Source: Eretmocerus hayati
Taxonomy: Eukaryota > Arthropoda > Insecta > Hymenoptera > Aphelinidae
Reading direction: 5' to 3'
DNA length: 64,000 nucleotides
NCBI GenBank assembly: GCA_029851415.1
Contig: CM056741.1
Location: forward strand, 91,299,282 to 91,363,281
The notes below the pieces were generated by a model that saw only the letters and a list, made by a program, of their open reading frames with translations, was not told the DNA's origin and searched no databases. Of this stretch, positions 48,784 to 60,400 are shown piece by piece. Made by a program: the position numbers and the translations under genes. Position 1 is the stretch's first letter; the number at the start of each line of letters is the position of its first letter.

Positions 48784-51700
48784 GCTTTCTCAAGAGAGAA
48801 AGCGTTCATTTGATGGTAGTGGATTTTTCCTCGATTTTTTTTTCGAAAATTTCTTTCTCCTCCAATGAAGCTCTTGAATACATGGGAATTGTACTGTCCT
48901 CTTCGTTTTTCCTGGATCTATCGACGGTAGGTAACAGTTTTCCTTGATAACACCTTGGAAAATTACTATCACCCCATCTTTCGAGCCCTCTGACCGTGTC
49001 TGTGTGTATATGTATATGTATTTTGTTTTCTATGTCGCAGCAGAACTCCTCACCGTTTTCACCCATCCCCTTCAAATTTTGCACACATATTTGGTGTCAT
49101 CTGTAGATGGGAACGCTACAATTTTAACACCCTCCGACCATTATTCCCTGGATCACAGAATTCTTCCTGAAAATTTCTAATTTTTCCATATCTTAAAAAC
49201 TATTCATAAATTCCCCTCCTGCTTTGGGAAATATGATTCGTTCAATATAGAGGTTTTCTGAGGTGCTGAACCGATTGGTTAATACACAATTTTGATTTCT
49301 TCCCATTTTATTCTAACTTCCCTGTACTCCTTTTTCATTTGTCTCTAAGACCATGATAATGACATTTTAACAAAATTTTGTATCAACCAATCGATTCAAA
49401 ACCTCAAAAAACATCGAAAATTACGTCTTTGGAAATTTTTTTAAGTAGGAATAGGAATCCCAAATCATTTTTGAAATATGCTTTTCCAATAAAAATTGAA
49501 AATTTGTCATAGAAAAGTTATGAAGTCAAGGAATACTCATCGAATGATGCTTAAAATCCACTGGCCTTAGCGTAAGAGTCTTTGTAATCCACCCACAGAG
49601 TTTGAGAATAATCTATCAAAGCGATTTTAAGCTTTCATGTTACCTATGAAGCCATATTATTCCGTTTTTTCTCGAATTTTCTTTTCAAAAAATTTTTTTC
49701 TCCTCCAATAAAGCTCTTGGATATATGAGAATTCCACTGTTCTCTCCGTTTTCCCTGGATCTCTCGACTGTGAGTAACAGTTTTTCTTGATAACGCCTTG
49801 GAAAATCACTATCACCCCATCCTCCGAGCCCTCTGACCGTGAATGTGTGTATAAATGTTGTTTTCTATGTCTTAGCACAACTCCTCAATCTTTTTACCAA
49901 TCCCCTCCCAATTTTGCACGCATATTCGGTAGCATCCGTAGATGGGAACGCTACAATTTTGGCACCCCCCAACCAATACTCCCTGGGTTATGAAATTTTT
50001 CCTGAAAAATTGTCATTTTTCCATATCTTGAAAACGATTCATGGAATTCCCTCCTTGAAAAATATGAGTGGTTCAATATAAACGTTTTTTGAGGTGCTGA
50101 ATTGATTGATTGATACAAAATTTTGATTTCTTCCCAATTTATTCTAGCTTCCCTAAACTACTTTCTCCACAGGTCTCTAAGACCATGATAATAAGAGTTT
50201 AACAAAATTCCGTATTAACTAATCGGTTCAGCACCTCAAAAAACATCAGAATGACGTCTCTGAAAATTTTTCCAAGTAAGACTAGGAATTCCAAATCATT
50301 CTTGAGATATGCTTTTTTAATAAAACTTGAAAATTCGTCATAAATACGCTGCTAAAAGAGATTAGCCGAATGTTTTCTCAAATCACATTCATGGAATCAA
50401 CAATTCATCGATTGATTATCTGAAATTCGAAATATTATAATTTTTCATCATATAATGAGAACAACTTTGTTCATTCATTCAAATTTTATCGAAAAATCCA
50501 TTCACATATACTTTTCTATTATATTCTTGAATGGTATCGAATATAAATATAATAATTACCCTAAAATAATACTCGGGAAAAATTTTTTGAAGAGAAATTT
50601 GAGGACAAACGGAATAATATTGCTTCATAGGTAACACGAAAACTCAAAAACGCTCCGAAAGATTATTCTTAAACTCTGTGGGTGGATTACAGCGACTCTG
50701 ACGCTAAGGCCAGTGAATTTTGAGCATCATTTGATGAGTATTTTTTGACTTATAAACTATTTATGACAAATTTTCAATTTTTTTGAATGAGCATATTCGA
50801 AAAATGATTTGGAATTCCTAGTCCTACTTGAAAAAATTTTCAGATACGTAATTCTGATGTTTTTTAAGGTCTGAATCGATTGGTTAATACGGAATTTTGA
50901 TAAAGTAGTATTATCAAGGCCTTAGGGACCAGTGTAGAAAGGAGGACAGGGAAGCTAGAATAACGCGAGAAGGAATCAAAATTGTGTTTCAACCAATCGA
51001 TTCAGCACCTCGAAAAATCATTACATTGAACCACTCATATTTCTCAGGGCAGGAGGAAATTTCCTGAATAGATTCTAGGATAAGGAGAAATGACAATTTT
51101 TCTGAAAAAACTTCATAACTCAGGGAGTATTGGTTGGGGGTGCCAAAATTGTAGTGTTTCCATCCACGGATGGTACCAAATATGTGTGCAGAATTTGGAG
51201 AGGATTGGTGAAAACATTGAGGAGTTGTGCTGCCACATAGGAAACGAAGGATATATATGAGTCATTCTTTTTAATATCGCCAGGTTTTGTGTCGGGGGGT
51301 CAGGGATTTTTCTGTAACTTCAGGTACATGTTGTATATGATGAAAGAAGATGGAAAGCACAGTTCTTAGGTCCCGAAAGTCATCCGCGCGAGTTTGGCGC
51401 CCTATTTTCGTTTTCAAAATTCGTGAAAAATTCGATTTTTCAACTTTTTGATTGATTTCTCACCAGTATGGAACCCAATAAAAAAATTATCTAAGACACA
51501 TATTTCGACGTGAAATGAGCTGAATTTTACGAAAAAAATACTCTCAGATCCGTCAAAGATGAACATAACCTCAAAAAAGTAGTTTTTTTCAGAAAAACCC
51601 AATTTTCAAGCCTTAGGCCCTATTTTATCTCAAATTTGACATTTTCATCGGATTTCTCGTCAAATTTTACGTCGAAAACCGTTTTTCAAAAATTGGGCTG

Positions 51701-54700
51701 AGGATGGGTTTGGCCACCATAATAATAACTTTAGTAGCAGGGCCGTAAAAATAGCGCTAAATTGTTCCTTTCGGGAGAGACACTTATTACACTGGACAAT
51801 AAAATATTGGGTCAGAAGTAGCGCATTGATCAAACAATGACTTTTCCGTATATTTGTCGACGTAGAAACCGAATCCAAAACCAGTTTTGCACCTAGACAT
51901 CAGGAATTCTTTCAAACCGCGAAATACTGAGCTTCTAAAAAACTGCATTTTTAGCGTTTTTTGATGATTTTGTAGATACATGATTTTGATGGTGCAACAT
52001 TGCAGCGGGCTTTGAGCGTACCCGGACTATGCTTTCTCACGTATTCTGACCTGCTTAACACGATGAAAGTTGTTTTACAGGGCTAGCATGCGCTCGAAAC
52101 AAATGACAAGCTGATTTTTCGAGTTGCTATCAGGAGAGTTTGGACGATTTCCTGATAAATCTCAAAGTGATCACGGAATTGATCAGAAACACTTTCTGCA
52201 ATACCACGAGAGCGCATTCTTTTCCTATTTGCACACACACACACTAAGGGAATGATGTTTGCAGTCGCCTAAAAGTAGATTAGTTGAATATACATGTATA
52301 ATCCCGAAAAGAAACTTTTGATCTAATATTCCTGAGGTAAGCTCAAGCTTTCTCGTAATGAGTCAAATTTGCAGTTCCCTAGTCTCATGTACTTCTGAAG
52401 GCATATAGATAGTCGTTTGCAACCAGCCCAAGATGGCACATCTGACGCTGGATGTTCTTATTCACTCGCCTCCGGAATAGAATCATTGGAGTGCCCACAT
52501 TAGCTCAGGGTGAAAAACGATGTAACTAGGTTGATTACATATTCATGGTATGTCAAGGTACGTTCCGTAACCTAAACCGAGTTTAGGTCTCCGGAACTTC
52601 TGATACCGTATCCTAGCAACAAAATGACATTGTTCTAGTAGTTTGAGGGGCTTCTAGGTACAAAAACTCGAGCATTGATCCAATACGAGGAGGCTTGAAC
52701 TAACCCGAGGAATAGATTCCGGAATAGATCAAAAGTTTCTTTTCGGGATTATACATGTATATTCGAGTAATCTACTTTTAAGGCGACTGCAAACATCATT
52801 CCCTTAGTGTGTGTGCAAATAGAAAAAAATGCACTCTCGTGGTCTTGCAGAGGGTGTTTCTGATCAATTCCGTGATCACTTGGAGATTTATCACGAAATC
52901 GTCCAAACTCTCCCGATAGCAACTCAAAAAATCAGCTCGTCCTTTGTTTCGATCGCATGCTAGCCCTCTAAAACAACTTCCATCGTGTTCAGCAGGTCAA
53001 AATACGTGAGAAATCATAGTCCGGGTACGCTCAAAGCCCGCTGCAAGGTGGCACCATCAAAATCATGTATCTACAAAATCATCAAAAAACGCAGCTTTTT
53101 TAGAAGCTCAGTATTTTGCGGTTTAGAAGAATTCCTGATATCTAGATGCAAAACTGGTTTCGGATTCGGTTTCTACGTCGACAAATACACGGAAAAGTCA
53201 TTGTTTGATCAATGCGCTACTTCTGACCCAATATTTTGATGTCCAGTGTAATAAGTGTCCCTCCCGAAACGAACAATGTAGCGCTATTTTTACGGCCCTG
53301 CTACTAAAGTTATTATTATGGTGGCCAAACCCATCCTCAGCCCAATTTTTGGAAAACGGTTTTCGACGTAAAATTTGACGAGAAATCCGATGAAAATGTC
53401 AAATTTGAGATAAAATAGGGCCTAAGGCTTGAAAATTGGGTTTTTCTGAAAAAAACCACTTTTTTGAGGTTATGTTCATCTTTGACGGATCTGAGAGTAT
53501 TTTTTTCGTAAAATTTAGCTCATTTCACGTCAAAATATGTGTCTTAGATAATTTTTTCATTGGGTTCCATACTGGTGAGAAATCAATCAAAAAGTTGAAA
53601 AATCGAATTTTTCACGAATTTTGAAAACGAAAATAGGGCGCCAAACTCGCGCGGATGACTTTCGGGACCTAAGAACTGAGCTTTCCTTCTTCTTTCATCA
53701 TATACAACATGTACCTAAAGTTACAGAAAAATCCCTGACCCCCCGACACAAAACCTGGCGATATTAAAAAGAATGACTCACATACAGACATGGTCAGAGG
53801 GCTCGAAAGATGGGGTGATAGTAATTTTCCAAGGCGTAATCGAAGAAAACTGTCACCTACAGTCGATAGGTCTGGGGGAAACGAAGAGGACAGTACAATC
53901 TCCATGTATCTAAGAGCTCCATTAGAGGAGAAAGAAATTTCTCGAAAAAAAATCTGAGGAAAACGGGAAAATATGGCTCCATAGGTGACACGAAAACTGA
54001 AAAACGCTCTGATAGATTATTCTCAAACTCCGTGGGTGGGTTACAAAGACTCTTACGCTGAGGCGAGTGAATTTTAAGCATCATTCGATGAGTATTCTTC
54101 GATTTAATTACTTTTTTATGACAAATTTTCAATTTTTATTGGAAAAGCATATTTCAAAAATGATTCGGAATTCCTATTCCGACTTGAAAAATTTTCAATG
54201 ACGTAATTTTTGATGGTTTTTAAGGTGCTGAATCGATTGATTGATATGAAATTCTGTTAGAATGTCATTATCATGGTCTTAGAGACAAATGAAAAAATAG
54301 TACAGGGGAGCTAGAATAAAATGGGAAGAAATCAGAATTGTGTATCAACTAATCGATTCTGCACCTCAAAAAACCTTCATATTGAACGAAATATATCTTT
54401 CAAAGCAGGAGAAAGATTCATAAATAGTCTTTAAGATATGAAAAAATGAGAAATATCCAGGGAAAAATTCTATAATTCAGGGAATAATGGTCGAGGGTTG
54501 TTAAAATTGTAGCGTTCCCATCTACAGATGACACCAAGTATGTGTGCAAAATTTGAAGGGGATTGGTCGAAACGGTGAGGAGTTTTGCTGCGACATAGAG
54601 AACAAAATACATATACACATACACACAGACACGGTCAGAGGACTCGAAAGATGGAGTGATAGCAATTTTCCAAGGCATTATCGAGGAAAACTGTCACCCA

Positions 54701-55267
54701 TAGTGGGTAGATCCAGGCAAAATGGAGGGGACAGTACAATTTCCATGTATCCAAGAGCTTCATTGGAGGAGGAAAGAATTTTTTGAAGAAAAAAATCGAA
54801 GAAAAATACACTACCATCGAATGAAAGCTTTCTCTTTTGAGGAAGCAAAAAGTTTATAAGTCAAAAAATACTCATCGGATGATGCTCAAAATTCACTGTC
54901 CTTAGCGTAAGAGTCTTTGTTATCAACACACAGAGTTCAAGAATAATCTATTAAAGCCTTTTTGAGTTCTCGTGTTACCTATGAAGCCGTATTATTTCGT
55001 TTTTCCTCGAATTTTTCTTCAAAAAATTTTTCTCGAGTATCATTTTAGGGTAATTAATAGATTCTTATCTGATATCATTCAGGGATACAATAGAAAAGTA
55101 TATGTGAATGGATTCTATAATAAAATTTGAATAATCGTAGGAAATTATTCTCATTATATAATGAAGAATTATAATATTTCGGATTTCAGATAATCGATAG
55201 ATGAATTGGTGATCTCATGAATTTGATTTGTGAAAGCATTCCGCTAATCTCTTTCAGCAGCGTATTT
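48784..55267. mobile_element. 6.5-kb AT-rich foldback element inserted in gypsy RT
   Basis: Flanked on both sides by adjoining parts of one reverse transcriptase. The left end starts with the hairpin GCTTTCTCAAGAGAGAAAGC (48784-48803); the right end closes with the complement of AAATACGCTGCTGAAAGAG at 55267. TTTT occurs at both junctions. Internal inverted arms are 48784-49250 against 54320-54850, and 50342-50770 against 54843-55267. 50615-51250 and 53970-54640 are direct copies. The left tip lacks the outer roughly 30 bp seen at 50342. The long-TIR element at 51258-53780 is nested inside. A relative of 27552-34926. Confidence 0.75.
51258..53780 (+). mobile_element. 2.52-kb long-TIR element, copy 1
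   Basis: Inverted arms 51258-52325 and 52725-53780 (about 1.06 kb each) surround a 399-bp spacer. Tips TGAGTCATTC. Flanks are TATA on the left and CATA on the right, a possible 4-bp TATA duplication with one change. It interrupts a family sequence seen intact at 54560-54640. No protein coding seen; open frames are mirrored between the arms. Nearly identical to 58664-61185 in reverse orientation. Confidence 0.88.
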
Positions 55268-56133
55268 TGAATTAAACCTCACATTCGCCTTCCTTTCTGC
55301 CTTGAATCCTTGTTCGAGAATACGATCATGCTTTTCTTCGTCATCAGCAAAAATGATTATGTCATCTCTCAAAATTTTGACTCTTTTAATGTGCTGGAGA
55401 ATTTTCTGATATGTCTCGTCAAACGCGTCAGAGGCAACTGTTGTCCCTGGTGGTAGCCGAAGCCACTTGTATTTTCCGTAAGGCGTTTGGAAAGTTGTTA
55501 ACTCCGAACTCTTTTCTCTTAGAGGGATTTGTAAAAATGCGTTTCAAGCATCAATCCTACTGAGTACTCTTGCACCTTTTATTTCTGTGGCTAATTCTCC
55601 AGACGTTGGTGATTGTGTAGGGTGTCTCAGTAAATTTCGATTTGAATCCACAGGGTCGAACACAATCCTAATCGTTCCGTCCGATTTACCCACTATCAAC
55701 ATTCGGTGTACAAATTCTGTGGGTTCGATCTCTTTCGCAATCAACCCACTCTGGTCTATAAGGTCTAGCTGATCTTTGAATGTTTTCAATAATTTGAATG
55801 GTGTTCTGCTTCCACCCTATATTCTACCTTTATAATTGGGCTTCAACCGAAATTCACATTCATAGTCGGTTTTACCTATTCCGTTAAGAACATCATTATA
55901 TCTCCTTGTCAAAAAGGTTGTTTTATCGCTGTTCTCATTGATATCGTGAAATTTTTCCACCAAATTCAACCTTTGCAAGGTGGATCTCCCGAAAACAGGT
56001 ACTCCCGGATTTTCCGCTATATGAAGTTCAATATTCCACTGCTTGCTCTTAACAATACAATCTAAATGTATTTTTCCTACAATTGGTATTGGGTCATTCG
56101 TGTACGATGCAAACAGTCTTACGAAACATCTCT
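55268..56133 (-). pseudogene. Gypsy pol block A: protease end and reverse transcriptase
   Basis: On the minus strand: a protease/RT linker region (SYTNDPIPIVGKI near 56090, ENPGVPVFGR), then the RT with KTFKDQLDLIDQSGLIA, VHRMLIVGKSDGTIR and RIDA, immediately followed by an in-frame TGA (55544-55546). YGKYKWLRLPPG follows, and then the active-site box LRDDIIIFADDEE near 55360. A second in-frame stop (TAG) lies near 55817. The frame ends at the foldback insertion and resumes at 48783 with KCEF. Upstream of 56133 the similarity stops abruptly, so the 5' half of the element is missing or displaced. Confidence 0.85.
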
Positions 56134-56589
56134 AGGTCCAAAAATGATCTTACGCTGAAAACGAGCGATATCGGGAAGTTGCAAGGGGGGAAATTGTAGC
56201 TTTTTGACAGTAGAATCCGAATCCTTTTCCCCCGAGGAGCCGCGTGGACTCATACGCTGATGGCTAGCTAAATAGCGGGAAAATGAGGAAAAAATGCAGT
56301 ATTAGGCGTTTAACTCGGAGGGGGAGTGGTTACTCAAATTTTCATAAGGAACGAAGATGTTGGATTTTTCATAACAAATTTGGTAGTTTGGCCGATTTTT
56401 TGGATATCGGGATTGTTGGAGTTTTTTGCAACTTTTAGGGAATTTCCAACAATATTTCGGAATTTGGACCACGGCAATCGGAAGAACGGAAAATTTTACA
56501 TCGAAATATGTGTTTTGAAAATTTTTTGTATCAACCATTATGAGGGTGAGGGCCCATTTAGGGATGGGAAAACTGCAATTCGGTCGAAA
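56134..56589. other. Unassigned stretch between gypsy pol and satellite
   Basis: No gene. 56440-56530 has faint resemblance to part of the long-TIR element arms (GAAATATGTGTTTTGAAAA region), too weak to call. Confidence 0.3.
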
Positions 56590-57258
56590 ATCAAGAGTTC
56601 TCGGGGTGTAGACGCAGATGTGCCACATTGAAAAACTCTGAAATATCTTCCAACATCATCCATCTATCATTTGCCGTGACCCAGGAGTGCGTGGATATAC
56701 CTGCCGGAGTTTGAGAGCGTCTAGAGCGAATGAAGAGGTGAAAGGTCACACGAATCACTGCAAATCGGTCAAAAATCATGAATTCTCGGGGCGTAAACGC
56801 AAATGTGCCACATTGAAAGTACCTGACATACCCTTGCCACATCATCCATCTAGCATTTACCGTGACCCAGGAGTGTGTGGATACACCTGCGGGAGTTTGA
56901 GAGCGTCTAGTGCGAATGAAAAGGCGAGAGGTGACACGAATCACTGCGAATCGGTCAAAAATCATGGATTCTCGGGGTGTAAACGCAAATGTGCCGCATT
57001 GAATGTACCTGAAATACCTTTCTCCATCATTCCTCTATCATTTGCCGTGACTCAGGAGTGCGTAGATATACCTGCGGGAGTTTGAGAGCGAATGGAGAGG
57101 TGGAAGGTCACACGAATCACTGCAAATCGGTCGAAAATCATGAATTCTTGGGGCGTAAACGAAAATGTGCCACATTGGAAATACCTGAAATACCTTTCCA
57201 CATCATCCATCTAGCATTCGCCGTGACCCAGGAGTGCGTAGATACACCTGCGGGAATT
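56590..57258. repeat. Four-unit satellite, period about 186 bp
   Basis: The landmark TCTCGGGGTGTAAACGCAAA recurs with variants at 56600, 56786, 56972 and 57148 (the last unit about 10 bp shorter). Units also share GTGACCCAGGAGTGCGT. Open frames on both strands through it follow the repeat and are not genes. Confidence 0.88.
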
Positions 57259-57433
57259 TTTTTGCTTTCTCGAAAGAGAAAGTTTTGTTTTTGGACCAGC
57301 AAATTTTTGATCAATTTTTTCATTCAATCCAAAATTTCCTTCAACACAATTCCTCTTATCACAAAAATGCTTTAACCATCTTGTTCTTCTCGCCAAAATC
57401 TAACGATTGTAAGTAACACTTTTTTTCATAGTA

Positions 57434-60400
57434 TGTGACGGGTATCCCGTCACAGCCACTCTTTTGCGTGAATATCTTTCGCCGCCGTCTCGAGCCAGCA
57501 CCAAAAAGACGAAGTATTGACAAGCAATACTAATTTTTTGTTGAGGTACTGGCTCGGGGAGGAGAAGACGGTGGCGAAGAGATCAAGCAGCCAAGCCGGA
57601 TAAGCATCGTGGGTATATATGCCTACGCCTAGGCAACCCCGCCCACACTCGAGGTCGCCGTAACTACGGCAGTCTAGGAGGCCACGGGAACCAGCAGCTG
57701 ACGGATGCGGAATTCGACAGCTGGATGGGCCAAAGGGCTACTTTAGGGCCACGATGTTCTTACGGGCCCGTACCCTGGCCCTTCCCAGCCCACTCTCACA
57801 TAGCTTCGCGGACTGGGCCTCGGGGGAAGACACACACACCCCGACGCGGGCGATAGCAGGCGACAGCGGACTAGACTCTCGCTCACCCGCGAGCGAGAGT
57901 ACGCGATTTTTTTATGTTTTGCTCGCGGTTTTCGAGGCCTTGGTGCATTTAATGCACTTAATGGATGCATCGGACGCTGCGGGGTTGGCCCGCGGACCCG
58001 GTGCTGCATCCACATGCCACCACCAGCTGTCACATCGAGGACTACACTGCCTCGCGGACGACGCACCAGGAGACACCACACACACCCACGACCCGCACAC
58101 TGATGTTGCACCCAAGGAGATGGCGTGAACGGGTGAACGATCGCCCTGTACCACGGGGCACGGAGGTGGTGATGCTGGAACCTTCTCCCCGGGCTGCTGG
58201 CCATACGGGCGGTTGCCCCATCTGCTGCAGCCCGGGTGAGCGAGCATGCCGACAGTTTTGGGGTTATGATACCCGCACAAAACCTGTTGCACACGAGGGC
58301 TGTGCACTTGGTGCACTATGCACCCGCCCACTCCCTACATAGTACTAGGGTGGTCCCCCACGGCACTAGGGGCCCATGCACGAACGCGGGTGAGCCCGGG
58401 TGACCCCCTAGAGGACGGAGATGATGGCGAGCTCACTTACGAGGCGGCGAGCAGGCAGCTGACTGGTGGACTGGCGGTGGACGAGATGCGGTGGCGCTGC
58501 GGACAGGTGGATCCGGGCCACACCCGGGCAGCCGTGACCACGAAAGAGCAACGGACGAGTACCTGATCTTATGGAAATAGGACGGTGCACAGTACACATA
58601 TATAGATATACTGCGGCCACGTGGACTCGGTAGCATTACACTGTGGACGATGGCGAGTATATATGAGTCATTCTTTTTAATATCGCCAGGTTTTGTGTCG
58701 GGGGGTCAGGGATTTTTCTGTAACTTTAGGTACATGTTGTATATGATGAAAGAAGATGGAAAGCACAGTTCTTAGGTCCCGAAAGTCATCCGCGCGAGTT
58801 TGGCGCCCTATTTTCGTTTTCAAAATTCGTGGAAAATTCGATTTTTCAACTTTTTGATTGATTTCTCACCAGTATGGAACCCAATAAAAAAATTATCTAA
58901 GACACATATTTCGACGTGAAATGAGCTGAATTTTACGAAAAAAATACTCTCAGATCCGTCAAAGATGAACATAACCTCAAAAAAGTAGTTTTTTTCAGAA
59001 AAACCCAATTTTCAAGCCTTAGGCCCTATTTTATCTCAAATTTGACATTTTCATCGGATTTCTCGTCAAATTTTACGTCGAAAACCGTTTTTCAAAAATT
59101 GGGCTGAGGATGGGTTTGGCCACCATAATAATAACTTTAGTAGCAGGGCCGTAAAAATAGCGCTAAATTGTTCGTTTCGGGAGGGACACTTATTACACTG
59201 GACATCAAAATATTGGGTCAGAAGTAGCGCATTGATCAAACAATGACTTTTCCGTGTATTTGTCGACGTAGAAACTGAATCCGAAACCAGTTTTGCATCT
59301 AGATATCAGGAATTCTTCTAAACCGCAAAATACTGAGCTTCTAAAAAAGCTGCGTTTTTGATGATTTTGTAGATACATGATTTTGATGGTGCCACCTTGC
59401 AGCGGGCTTTGAGCGTACCCGGACTATGATTTCTCACGTATTTTGACCTGCTGAACACGATGGAAGTTGTTTTAGAGGGCTAGCATGCGATCGAAACAAA
59501 GGACGAGCTGATTTTTTGAGTTGCTATCGGGAGAGTTTGGATGATTTCGTGATAAATCTCCAAGTGATCACGGAATTGATCAGAAACACCCTCTGCAAGA
59601 CCACGAGAGTGCATTTCTTTCTATTTGCACACACACTAAGGGAATGATGTTTGCAGTCGCCTTAAAAGTAGATTACTCGAATATACATGTATAATCCCGA
59701 AAAGAAACTTTTGATCTATTCCGGAATCTATTCCTCGGGTTAGTTCAAGCCTCCTCGTATTGGATCAATGCTCGAGTTTTTGTACCTAGAAGCCCCTCAA
59801 ACTACTAGAACAATGTCATTTTGTTGCTAGGATACGGTATCAGAAGTTCCGGAGACCTAAACTCGGTTTAGGTTACGGAACGTACCTTGACATACCATGA
59901 ATATGTAATCAACCTAGTTACATCGTTTTTCACCCTGAGCTAATGTGGGCACTCCAATGATTCTATTCCGGAGGCGAGTGAATAAGAACATCCAGCGTCA
60001 GATGTGCCATCTTGGGCTGGTTGCAAACGACTATCTATATGCCTTCAGAAGTACATGAGACTAGGGAACTGCAAATTTGACTCATTACGAGAAAGCTTGA
60101 GCTTACCTCAGGAATATTAGATCAAAAGTTTCTTTTCGGGATTATACATGTATATTCAACTAATCTACTTTTAGGCGACTGCAAACATCATTCCCTTAGT
60201 GTGTGTGTGTGCAAATAGGAAAAGAATGCGCTCTCGTGGTATTGCAGAAAGTGTTTCTGATCAATTCCGTGATCACTTTGAGATTTATCAGGAAATCGTC
60301 CAAACTCTCCTGATAGCAACTCGAAAAATCAGCTTGTCATTTGTTTCGAGCGCATGCTAGCCCTGTAAAACAACTTTCATCGTGTTAAGCAGGTCAGAAT

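Noticed and set aside
56591..57085. Frames of 124-132 residues on both strands
   Set aside because: They follow the 186-bp satellite period.
57743..58342. Long overlapping open frames on both strands in GC-rich DNA
   Set aside because: High GC lowers stop frequency; no motif and overlapping antisense frames. The region lies in the LTR-like insertion.
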